NCBI GenBank assembly: GCA_964448285.1
Contig: CAYUWG010000056.1
Location: 1 to 24,766, forward strand
Length of the DNA stretch: 24,766 nucleotides
Direction of reading: 5' to 3'
DNA from: CAYUWG01 sp964448285
Lineage (GTDB): Bacteria > Bacteroidota > Ignavibacteria > SZUA-365
Shown: positions 1 through 7,088 of the stretch, piece by piece
Position numbering within the stretch: position 1 is the stretch's first letter
How the letters are laid out: each line of letters opens with the position of its first letter
Program-made: the position numbers and the translations under genes
The notes under the pieces: generated by a model
The model's database searches: none
Told to the model about the DNA's origin: nothing
What the model saw: only the letters and a program-made list of their open reading frames with translations

Positions 1-68
1 TCCATATCGTTGGTATGGAATCAGGGTTGACATTCAGCAAAACCATCCGGATGACCCTGAACAAGTAA
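1..68 (+). CDS. C-terminal end of a T9SS-sorted secreted protein (partial)
   Basis: Only the last 21 codons are inside the window, read from base 3 to the TAA at 66-68. The peptide ends VGMESGLTFSKTIRMTLNK. It is almost the same as the end of the complete protein at 589-3750 (VGLESGLTFNKSIKMTVNK), whose last ~90 residues are a type IX secretion sorting domain. I infer that this gene also encodes a protein exported by T9SS and that it is a tandem neighbour and probable paralogue of the next gene. The rest of the protein, including any catalytic or binding domain, lies outside the window. A strong hairpin terminator follows 22 bases after the stop. Confidence 0.7.
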   Translation, partial: HIVGMESGLTFSKTIRMTLNK

Positions 69-90
69 ATTCCGGTTTGTCTTGGGTTAT

Positions 91-124
91 AAAGGGGCTG
101 CACAGTTTTGTGCAGCCCCTTTTC
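91..124 (+). terminator. Rho-independent terminator after the left-edge gene
   Basis: A perfect 14-bp stem (91-104 with 109-122) closes a GTTT loop. The core is GGGGCTGCACA/TGTGCAGCCCC, flanked by an A run on the left and a T run on the right. It lies just after the stop at 66-68 and ends the upstream T9SS-cargo transcript. The A/T flanks would let it work in both directions. Confidence 0.9.
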
Positions 125-588
125 GTATTACTCGAAGACCGGCTTAATAGCATGGGTGGAAAGAGCTGCTTTGAATGTCTCCATGTGAGTCATGTTTTCT
201 AGTTTGAAAATGAATGGAAATTAGAAGTGCAAGAAGGATAGTACAGATTGGAGTTGGAGAGGCCATAGGATTATTGTGTCAAAAACAACAGTTTTTTTGT
301 GGTCAAATTGGTAGGTCAACCTGTAAAGCTCGATTTATTCAAGAAAAGTGAAAAAATAGCTCTTGTCCTGACTTTATGCAGAGCCTATTTTTCACTGCGT
401 TTGAAGTTTGCTTCAATCGTCCACAGAGTTCCTTCTAATCCGTATCATTGTTTTAGTCTTTCATGCACAGTCTGGACTGTTCCGATCTGCCATAAGAAAT
501 GATAAATCCTTGCCCGATACATTCTCTTCTTCACATAAGCCAACTAACTTCACAATTCACACTCACATTCTCGATTGGAGATTCATTC
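125..588. other. Gene-free leader region upstream of the beta-helix gene
   Basis: No credible coding region is seen in these 464 bases. Short open frames at 299-502 and 408-602 have no recognisable features and no ribosome binding site. The region is AT-richer than its surroundings and should hold the promoter of the downstream secreted-protein gene. The only clear structure is the inverted repeat at 347-396. A weak promoter-like pair, TTG at 363-365 and TATTTTTC at 386-393 with 20 bases between, overlaps that repeat. It matches the Bacteroidetes consensus only imperfectly. Confidence 0.5.
347..396. repeat. Imperfect inverted repeat with 17-nt arms
   Basis: The left arm at 347-363 (AGTGAAAAAATAGCTCT) and the right arm at 380-396 (AGAGCCTATTTTTCACT) are reverse complements apart from one A/G slip, around a 16-nt loop. 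There is no T run after the right arm, so it is not a textbook terminator on the plus strand. It may be a symmetrical operator, an RNA hairpin in the leader, or a bidirectional terminator. It lies about 190 bases before the start at 589. Confidence 0.55.
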
Positions 589-3500
589 ATGAAACCGTTT
601 AGTACGATTGGCTTCAAAGCCCTGTGTACAGTGGCTTTTGTTGCTTTGCTTACCACAGGAGGTTACGCTCAATTGAGCGGCACCTATACGATCGGAGGCG
701 TCGCCCCGAACTATGCGACCGTTGCTGACGCTGTCAACGCTTTGAACAGTGTCGGTATCAGTGGCCCGGTCACGTTCAACATTCGCAGTGGAACGTACAC
801 CGGTCAGTACACGATCAACACGATCACGAACGCATCAGCGTCGAACACTGTAACGTTCCAGTCAGAAACCGGCAACAAAACGGATGTGATCCTGACGAAC
901 TCATCCAGTTCCGCGAGTAACTTTACCGTTCGCCTTAGCGGTGCCGATTACGTAACGTTTCAGAACATGACGATTCGTGGAACGAACACGAGCTATGGAA
1001 CAGCGGTTGTGCTACAGAGCGGCGCTGACAACAACCAGTTCATCGGCAATAACCTTGAGTCGATATCGACAACTTCGACCAGCACAAACCTCGCGGTTGT
1101 CTATTCCACGAGCGCTGCGAACGACGTCAATAACAGATTCGAAAACAACACGATTTTGAACGGCTCGTACGGCATTTACCTGTATGGCACTTCCACCGGT
1201 GAAGCTGGGAACATCATCACCGGCAACGCCTTCACGAATCAGCCGGCGTACGGTGTTTATGCGTATTACCAGAACGGATTGACCGTGACGAACAACACGA
1301 TGACGAATACAGGAACGACCGCATACTATGGTATCTACAGCTACTATCCGCGTCAAGGATGGAACTTCTCCGGCAACACGATGACGATGTCGGGCGCGAC
1401 CACGAAAGGCGCGATGTACATCTACTACTACGGTAACGCTTACAACCAAAACGACATTGTGATGTCCGGAAACAACGTCACCATTACGGGTGCATCAGCA
1501 ATGTACGGTATCTATGCATACGGATATCAGAATCCCATCGCAGGAAGCGTGTTGATTGAGAACAACGTCTTCAACATGACCGGTACCTCGACAACCTACG
1601 TCATGTACTTATACGGATACCAGAACAATATCACCGGAAACATCCATGTCCGAAACAACAATGTCACCGCTTCTTCGACTTCAAGCACGTTCTACGGTCT
1701 GTACGACTACCTGACGTACTACTATGCGACTTTGGGTGGAGATTATAGAGTTGAGAACAACACCTTCAACTTTACCGCTGCAAGTACCACGTATGCGATG
1801 TACCTCTACGGATATTACTACGGCAATTTCGGAGGTGATATATCCATCAGTGGAAATAACCTCACTGTAGTCAACGCCACGACAAGCACGGTGTATGGTA
1901 TTTACGCGTTAGTTCCCTACTACTACTGCACGGTTGCCGGAGACTATCGTTTGGAAAACAACACGTGCAACTTCACGAGTGGTGGGTATGTGTACAACTA
2001 CTCATACACATACTACTCAACCATCAACGGTGATCTGCTTCGTCGCAGAAACGTGATCAACATGAATGTCTTTTACGGCTACTACGGGTTGATCTGCTAC
2101 GACTATTACACTACCGTAAACGGTTGGGCGGAGACATCGTACAACAAGATCACGATCAATTCGCAGTACTATGCATACGGGATGTACATGTACGCCCCGT
2201 ATTCGATATTCGCGAATCCGATGCTCATCAAGAACAACTTTCTCACGATCAACGCCCCCGGGGCATCCTATCAGGTTTACGGAATGATGTTGTATTACAT
2301 CAACGCCCACGTGGTACATAATACCGTGAGCATGACGGGAAATAACTACCAATACTCGACTCCGCTATACGTTTACAGTTATGGTGGTATCGGCGTCATA
2401 CAGTCGATCAAAAACAACATATTCCACAACACGGGCACCAGCCTTGCAACCTATGAGTACGCGTACAACGCTCCGGCTGCAATGGATTACAACAACAACC
2501 TTTTCTACACCAATGGAGCGAACTTTGCGTACGCGTATTATGGTACCGCGTATCAGTTCTACCCGAGTTTCGCAGCGTGGCAGGCAGCGACGAATACGAA
2601 TGCAAACAGCCAGAACCGCATGGTGACTTTCGAAAACCCAGCCATCGGCAATTTGCATCTTGGCGGAGTTTCGAAAAACGACATCTCGATTTCAGGTCCG
2701 TTGCTTGCCAACGTTACCGATGACATCGACGGTGACCCGCGTGTGATTCCGTACCTCGGCGCTGATGAAGCGTGTTACATTCTTCCGGGAACCGTTACAG
2801 GTCGATTGGTCGATGGTAATGGCCAACCTCTTGTCGCATTCAATTACCCCGGTACGGTAAACGCCGAGTACATGATCGCTTATCCGAGCGGCGGCTTTAC
2901 GGCAACCGTGACGGTGAACTTCTACTCGATCCCGTCTCAGAATCTCGCCTACACCTACTCGTTCAACGTAACGAAACTGCCGAATCAGACTTTGACTGGT
3001 ACTCAATCCGTTCCGGTCCCCGGTAACATGAGCGCGGGTTTCTACCGAGTCGAGCTTGTGATAAACACGATGAACTCCTGTGAAAGCTTCTTCAACTGGA
3101 TTGCCGGTTCGTATGCGCTGCTGATGCTTCCGCAAGGTTCCAGTCCTTGCATCGTCTGGCCGGGTGACACGGACAACGACGGAATGGTTAACTATGGTGA
3201 CATCAGAGCTTTGAATCGCTATATCCAACTGGCGATGCTTCGTGCTGCCTGGCTCTATGGGCCGGCACGCTATCGCGCGGATGCAGCCAGCAATCCAATG
3301 GCATACATCCTCTGGGAAGCGCAGGCCTCTGCTCCATGGGCAACACCGGACGGCTGCTACAAGGATACCGATGGCAACGGCGTGATCAACAACTTCGATT
3401 ACCTTGCCATCAAGATCAACTTCATGCGGACACAATCGGGAACGTACAAGTCAAGCGCGTTCTCACCGGTGACGTTCGATATGGATCAGAACTATCCGAA

Positions 3501-3750
3501 TCCGTTCAATCCAAGCACGACGATACGGTACAGTGCACCGGAGCGCAGCACGATGTTGCTTGAAGTGACTGATATGCTCGGTCGCACCGTAGCGACACTT
3601 GTCAACGGTGAAGTCGCTCAGGGTGTGAGCACTGTTACCTTCGATGCATCGGATTTGGCAAGCGGTCAGTACATCGCAACCGTCCGCATGGTCGGTCTCG
3701 AATCCGGTCTGACCTTCAACAAGTCGATCAAGATGACTGTGAACAAGTAA
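589..3750 (+). CDS. Secreted Tyr-rich parallel beta-helix protein with dockerin-like repeats and T9SS sorting domain
   Basis: I chose ATG 589 (1053 aa) over the in-frame ATG at 499. It has GGAG eight bases upstream, and the protein then opens with a clear signal peptide (MKPFSTIGFKALCTVAFVALL, likely cut after GYA at about residue 27). Residues ~30-700 look like a right-handed parallel beta-helix of the pectin-lyase type. Units of about 30-34 residues each carry an Asn-Asn step such as VENNTFNF and a tyrosine-rich strand such as MYLYGY. Two dockerin-like calcium loops follow: DTDNDGMVNYGD from residue 860 and DTDGNGVINNFD from residue 926. Residues ~963-1053 form the type IX secretion sorting domain (NYPNPFNPSTTIRY to the end). 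The protein should be exported through Sec and T9SS to the cell surface or medium. Its ligand is unknown and no catalytic residues could be assigned. A terminator follows, and the neighbour on the left has a nearly identical C terminus. Confidence 0.9.
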   Translation: MKPFSTIGFKALCTVAFVALLTTGGYAQLSGTYTIGGVAPNYATVADAVNALNSVGISGPVTFNIRSGTYTGQYTINTITNASASNTVTFQSETGNKTDVILTNSSSSASNFTVRLSGADYVTFQNMTIRGTNTSYGTAVVLQSGADNNQFIGNNLESISTTSTSTNLAVVYSTSAANDVNNRFENNTILNGSYGIYLYGTSTGEAGNIITGNAFTNQPAYGVYAYYQNGLTVTNNTMTNTGTTAYYGIYSYYPRQGWNFSGNTMTMSGATTKGAMYIYYYGNAYNQNDIVMSGNNVTITGASAMYGIYAYGYQNPIAGSVLIENNVFNMTGTSTTYVMYLYGYQNNITGNIHVRNNNVTASSTSSTFYGLYDYLTYYYATLGGDYRVENNTFNFTAASTTYAMYLYGYYYGNFGGDISISGNNLTVVNATTSTVYGIYALVPYYYCTVAGDYRLENNTCNFTSGGYVYNYSYTYYSTINGDLLRRRNVINMNVFYGYYGLICYDYYTTVNGWAETSYNKITINSQYYAYGMYMYAPYSIFANPMLIKNNFLTINAPGASYQVYGMMLYYINAHVVHNTVSMTGNNYQYSTPLYVYSYGGIGVIQSIKNNIFHNTGTSLATYEYAYNAPAAMDYNNNLFYTNGANFAYAYYGTAYQFYPSFAAWQAATNTNANSQNRMVTFENPAIGNLHLGGVSKNDISISGPLLANVTDDIDGDPRVIPYLGADEACYILPGTVTGRLVDGNGQPLVAFNYPGTVNAEYMIAYPSGGFTATVTVNFYSIPSQNLAYTYSFNVTKLPNQTLTGTQSVPVPGNMSAGFYRVELVINTMNSCESFFNWIAGSYALLMLPQGSSPCIVWPGDTDNDGMVNYGDIRALNRYIQLAMLRAAWLYGPARYRADAASNPMAYILWEAQASAPWATPDGCYKDTDGNGVINNFDYLAIKINFMRTQSGTYKSSAFSPVTFDMDQNYPNPFNPSTTIRYSAPERSTMLLEVTDMLGRTVATLVNGEVAQGVSTVTFDASDLASGQYIATVRMVGLESGLTFNKSIKMTVNK

Positions 3751-3772
3751 TCGTTCAACTCACGGAAAAACG

Positions 3773-3803
3773 GAAAGCCGGTCAATCGACCGGCTTTCTT
3801 CTT
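3773..3803. terminator. Hairpin terminator, probably bidirectional
   Basis: An 11-bp perfect stem (GAAAGCCGGTC at 3773-3783 with GACCGGCTTTC at 3788-3798) closes an AATC loop and is followed by TTCTTTT. It lies between the convergent beta-helix gene (+, ends 3750) and hmgA (-, ends 3828). Its purine/pyrimidine flanks suit termination from either side. Confidence 0.85.
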
Positions 3804-3827
3804 TTACACGAAAGAAATGAATCCGAA

Positions 3828-4946
3828 CTACTTCTTCATCCAACTCGCCCAATAGTCTTTCCACTCGATGGATTCTGCTTCGGGTGTAAGATGAAGCGTG
3901 TGATAGGTGTCCATCATCACTGCAATCTCGTTCGTTCGCGGTCCAGCGGTGAACATCTTTTCGAGCGCCTTCGGATGCGGTCCATGATGAATTCCCGTAG
4001 GATGAAGGGTGACCATACCCGGCTTGATATTGTCGCGACTGAAGAAATCTCCCGCGTGATAGAAGATGACTTCGTCATAATCGGAGTTCTTATGGAAGAA
4101 CGGAACCTTCAGTGCATCGGCGTCTTCTTCAAGCGGGCGGGGGAGGAAGGTACATACGACGGCGTTTCGCATGAGGAACGAAGTGTGCGCCGGGGGCGGC
4201 AGATGAACCCGATGACTCATGACCGGACGGATGTCGCGCACGTTGATTTTCCATGCATAGAGATCACCCTTCCATCCAACAGCATCGAGAGGGTTGAAAG
4301 GATAGATGACCGATGAGAGCTTTCCATCACGCTGAATTCGGATTTCATGCTTCTCACCGGCTCGCTCCTCGTAAACCTGCGGCAGCGTTGCGATCGTGAT
4401 AACGGATGCATCGAACAGCGCGTGCATTCCGATGAGACCTTTGTCCTCCTTCGAAGGAGGTTGGATTTCGGAGAACGCCTCGACGATCAGGAAAAAATTA
4501 TCCTCGGCATCGGGATGAACGCGGTATGTCGTGCCGCGTGGCAAGACGATGTAGTCGCCCGGCTCGTATGCGAGGTTGCCGAAGTCCGTCTCGATCGTAC
4601 CGGTACCTCGATGGATGAAGTATAATTCGTCCGCGTCGCCGTTCCGGAAATAAAACGGCATCGCGTGTTTGCGACGTGAGACGTGAATGGCGACATCGTC
4701 GTTGAACATGAGCTTGATACGCATGCCACGCGTGTCGCGTCCGTCGGAAGGATCGGCTTCGTTGAAATCGAAGGCATGAGGGCGCAACTCTCCTTCAAAG
4801 GCAATCCAATCCGTCGGAGGGTGTTTTCGGTAGAGGTGCGATACCTGCCCGAAGAATCCCTGCCTTCCGTGTTCCTCCTCGAACGTGTCTTCGGGAAGTC
4901 CAACGTGTGCCTGCTTCGTATGCTTGCCTTGGTGATAGAGATACAT
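3828..4946 (-). CDS. hmgA: Homogentisate 1,2-dioxygenase
   Basis: This cupin-type iron enzyme opens the ring of homogentisate to maleylacetoacetate in tyrosine and phenylalanine breakdown, in the cytoplasm. It is recognised from ELYFIHRGTGTIETDFG, GDYIVLPRGTTYR and the C-terminal metal site. His285 and Glu292 (in FFHKNSDYDE) and His321 (in HPTGIHHGP) correspond to the Fe ligands His335, Glu341 and His371 of the human enzyme, allowing a one-residue shift. The length (372 aa) is shorter than the ~440 aa human form but fits the short bacterial forms. I start at ATG 4946, with GAAAGG ten bases upstream. The TTG six codons earlier would overlap that ribosome binding site. It lies 65 bases downstream of icd on the same strand and may be co-transcribed. 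Other tyrosine-degradation genes are not in the window. Confidence 0.87.
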   Translation of the reverse strand: MYLYHQGKHTKQAHVGLPEDTFEEEHGRQGFFGQVSHLYRKHPPTDWIAFEGELRPHAFDFNEADPSDGRDTRGMRIKLMFNDDVAIHVSRRKHAMPFYFRNGDADELYFIHRGTGTIETDFGNLAYEPGDYIVLPRGTTYRVHPDAEDNFFLIVEAFSEIQPPSKEDKGLIGMHALFDASVITIATLPQVYEERAGEKHEIRIQRDGKLSSVIYPFNPLDAVGWKGDLYAWKINVRDIRPVMSHRVHLPPPAHTSFLMRNAVVCTFLPRPLEEDADALKVPFFHKNSDYDEVIFYHAGDFFSRDNIKPGMVTLHPTGIHHGPHPKALEKMFTAGPRTNEIAVMMDTYHTLHLTPEAESIEWKDYWASWMKK

Positions 4947-5011
4947 GATTGAATGACCTTTCAAAAATTGTTCAAGCGAATTTCCTCATGTCCGAGACGA
5001 GATACAACTCA

Positions 5012-6427
5012 TCATCCCATGTTTTGAATAAGCTCGGTAGCGAACTCGGAGCACTTCACTTCACGCGCACCGTCCATAAGCCGCGCAAAGTCGTACGTCA
5101 CGGTCTTGTTTCCGATTGTCTTGTCCATGGTTTGAAGAATAAGGTCGGCCGCTTCCACCCAGCCTAAATATCGCAGCATCATCTCGCCGCTGAGAATCAC
5201 CGAACCGGGATTCACCTTGTCGAGGTTCGCATACTTTGGCGCTGTACCGTGCGTCGCTTCGAAAATCGCATGGCCGGATACATAGTTGATGTTACCTCCC
5301 GGTGCGATACCGATACCGCCGACCTGCGCTGCGAGAGCATCGCTCAGGTAATCGCCGTTGAGGTTCGGGGTTGCGATGACATCGAACTCATCCGGCCGCG
5401 TCAGCACCTGCTGCAGGGTGATGTCGGCAATCGTGTCTTTCACCATGAGCTTGTTCTTCCATTGACCGTTGCCGTGTGTGGGTATGAGTTTCAACGTCTT
5501 CTCAACTTCAGCGCGTATGTCCGATTGCTGTGCTTCGGTCATCATATCATATCCGGGATCGACCGCGCGGGCATTGTCTTCGACAGAGAGGTTCGGGTTT
5601 CTATCCTGATTGTCGATGATCCAGCTCTCGCGTTGCGTTATGATCGACTGGCGGTATTCTTTCTTCGCAAGAGTGTAGCCCCAGTCGCGGAATGCGCCTT
5701 CCGTGTATTTCATGATGTTGCCTTTGTGAACGAGAGTCAGGCTCTTCCGGTTGAAGCGTAACGCGTATTCGATTGCCGCTCGTGCAAGCCGCTCCACACC
5801 GGGTTGCGAAATCGGTTTCAATCCGACGCCGACTTTATTCGGATGATCTTTTCCGAATCGAATCTTCTTGAATTCACCTGGAAACTCGGCCTGTAAAAAC
5901 GCGAGGAGCTTCGTAGCCATTTCTCCGCCGGCTTCGAAATCGATTCCCGCATAGATATCCTCCGTGTTTTCGCGGAAGATCACCATATCCACTTTCTCCG
6001 GACGCTTGACGGGTGATGGAACGCCCTCGAAATACTTCACCGGCCGGAGACAGACGTAGAGATCGAGTAATTGCCTGAGCGCAACGTTGAGCGAGCGAAT
6101 GCCTTTCCCGACAGGTGTTGTCAGCGGACCTTTGATCCCGACGAGGTAATCCCTGAAGGTATCGACGGTCACTTGTGGGAGCCATTCACCGAATTGCCGG
6201 AATGATGTTTCGCCTGCATGAACCTGCAGCCAGTGAATCTTGCGCAGTCCGCCGTAAGCTTTCGCCACTGCCGCATCGAACACGCGAACGGAGGCGCGCC
6301 ATATGTCCTGACCAGTTCCATCGCCTTCGATGAAAGGAATGATCGGATTATCGGGAACGACGAGCTTCCCGTCCGAGATGGTGATTTTCGCTCCCCCGAC
6401 CGGGGGTTCGACTACGAGTGTTGACAT
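5012..6427 (-). CDS. icd: NADP-dependent isocitrate dehydrogenase
   Basis: This TCA-cycle enzyme oxidatively decarboxylates isocitrate to 2-oxoglutarate with reduction of NADP. The 471-aa protein carries the family signatures: IPFIEGDGTGQDIW near residue 31, PLTTPVGKGIRSLNVALRQ at 101-119, FRENTEDIYAG, YVSGHAIFEATHGTAPKYA and GSVILSGEMML. Ser112 is the counterpart of E. coli Ser113, which binds substrate and is phosphorylated by AceK. Lys-Tyr after HGTAP is the usual NADP-specificity pair. It is longer than E. coli Icd (416 aa), with an extra stretch between the RDWGYTLAKKEY region and the C-terminal domain. The ATG at 6427 has a strong AAGGAG six bases upstream. hmgA follows on the same strand. 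Confidence 0.95.
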   Translation of the reverse strand: MSTLVVEPPVGGAKITISDGKLVVPDNPIIPFIEGDGTGQDIWRASVRVFDAAVAKAYGGLRKIHWLQVHAGETSFRQFGEWLPQVTVDTFRDYLVGIKGPLTTPVGKGIRSLNVALRQLLDLYVCLRPVKYFEGVPSPVKRPEKVDMVIFRENTEDIYAGIDFEAGGEMATKLLAFLQAEFPGEFKKIRFGKDHPNKVGVGLKPISQPGVERLARAAIEYALRFNRKSLTLVHKGNIMKYTEGAFRDWGYTLAKKEYRQSIITQRESWIIDNQDRNPNLSVEDNARAVDPGYDMMTEAQQSDIRAEVEKTLKLIPTHGNGQWKNKLMVKDTIADITLQQVLTRPDEFDVIATPNLNGDYLSDALAAQVGGIGIAPGGNINYVSGHAIFEATHGTAPKYANLDKVNPGSVILSGEMMLRYLGWVEAADLILQTMDKTIGNKTVTYDFARLMDGAREVKCSEFATELIQNMG

Positions 6428-6550
6428 GAATACTCCTTAAGCAATTTGTCCAGGATGAAGTGTTTGAATAGGTGCACGGAACTGGCCGGCGAAACAAAGA
6501 AAGGTACAAAAAGCCAAAGAAAGTATGATGAATCTCACGCAAGATTGGCG

Positions 6551-6613
6551 AGTGGTCAGTGGGACGGTGGATCGGTGGGTCGGAGGGAAGGTGGAACGGA
6601 GGGACGGTGGAAC
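6551..6613 (+). repeat. 8-bp tandem array, consensus GGWGGRAC (G-rich on plus strand)
   Basis: Seven 8-bp units run from 6558 to 6613: AGTGGGAC, GGTGGATC, GGTGGGTC, GGAGGGAA, GGTGGAAC, GGAGGGAC and GGTGGAAC, preceded by a degenerate AGTGGTC. The plus strand carries GG or GGG roughly every four bases, so G-quadruplexes are possible. A matching array in reverse orientation lies at 6961-7007. Confidence 0.85.
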
Positions 6614-6614
6614 G

Positions 6615-6649
6615 TAGCTCATAGCTGATAGCTGTTAGCTGTTAGCTCC
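6615..6649 (+). repeat. 7-bp tandem array, consensus TAGCTGW
   Basis: Five 7-bp units directly follow the 8-mer array: TAGCTCA, TAGCTGA, TAGCTGT, TAGCTGT and TAGCTCC, then CGCGGG. The reverse-complement family (AGCYATC) occurs at 7005-7053, also next to CGCG. Confidence 0.85.
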
Positions 6650-6775
6650 CGCGGGTTGTCTGATTAGTCACACCGACATCATCCTGTACGAGTCGAAGAT
6701 TGATGTCCTCTCGTTCCCATCGCTCCGCGTGGGAATGAAGTGCTTGACGCTCCGCGTCGCTACCACGATTGTCGA

Positions 6776-6810
6776 GATTACGGATTACTGATTGCGGATT
6801 ACGGATTCTC
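6776..6810 (+). repeat. 7-bp tandem array, consensus GATTACG
   Basis: Five units of seven bases: GATTACG, GATTACT, GATTGCG, GATTACG and GATTCTC. It lies in the middle of the repeat mosaic and has no inverted partner in the window. Confidence 0.8.
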
Positions 6811-6960
6811 TTTCCGCATCACTCTCGTTCCCATCGCTCAGCATCGCTACGAGGATTGTCGATTGTCGGTCTCGACCACGAACTGAAGCTCAAGGCAATG
6901 AGATGCAGCGAGTGACATACATCCATCCTTCGACTTCGCTCAGGATGATGATGGTCCCCC

Positions 6961-7007
6961 GTTCCTCCGTCCACCGTTCCTCCGTCCCACCGACACACCG
7001 TCCCAGC
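6961..7007 (-). repeat. Inverted 8-bp tandem array, consensus GTYCCWCC
   Basis: Units are GTTCCTCC, GTCCACC (one base short), GTTCCTCC, GTCCCACC, GACACACC and GTCCCAGC. This is the reverse complement of the unit at 6551-6613, about 350 bases away. The two could pair if transcribed together or extruded. Confidence 0.8.
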
Positions 7008-7053
7008 TATCAGCCATCAGCCATCAGCTATCAGCCAACAGCCGCGAGCCAGT
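7005..7053 (-). repeat. Inverted 7-bp tandem array, consensus AGCYATC
   Basis: Seven 7-bp units: AGCTATC, AGCCATC, AGCCATC, AGCTATC, AGCCAAC, AGCCGCG and AGCCAGT. They are the reverse complement of the TAGCTGW family at 6615-6649. The order 8-mer then 7-mer is kept on the plus strand in both places, so the block is not a simple inverted duplication. Confidence 0.8.
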
Positions 7054-7088
7054 CTTGCTCCCTCAATCATGCGATGCCATTTTGAGGT

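Larger units (their letters stand above)
6428..7088. other. Gene-free repeat mosaic between icd and the GT-C gene
   Basis: These 661 bases hold no credible gene. They contain four short tandem arrays (listed separately), an 18-bp direct repeat (CTCTCGTTCCCATCGCTC at 6708-6725 and 6822-6839), a 9-bp direct repeat (CAAAGAAAG at 6495-6503 and 6515-6523), and several small palindromes. The palindromes are GACATCA/TGATGTC (6675-6681 with 6701-6707), TTCCCA/TGGGAA (6714-6719 with 6730-6735) and CATCCT/AGGATG (6924-6929 with 6942-6947). No transposase, tRNA or phage genes are seen. Confidence 0.8.

Noticed and set aside
499..588. Extended start of the beta-helix protein at ATG 499
   Set aside because: It would bury the signal peptide behind 30 residues. 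ATG 589 has GGAG at good spacing.
2692..3435. Long open frame (247 codons) antisense to the beta-helix gene
   Set aside because: It lies wholly opposite a gene with a signal peptide and recognised domains, has no ribosome binding site and shows no family features. Other antisense frames (for example 12299-13624 and 17423-18382) are rejected for the same reason.
4947..4964. TTG start of hmgA at 4964
   Set aside because: It would translate the GAAAGG ribosome binding site; ATG 4946 is correctly spaced from it.
6551..7053. CRISPR array or integron attC cluster
   Set aside because: Units are 7-8 bp and directly abutting, with no spacers of constant length, no cas genes, no integrase and no attC core sites.
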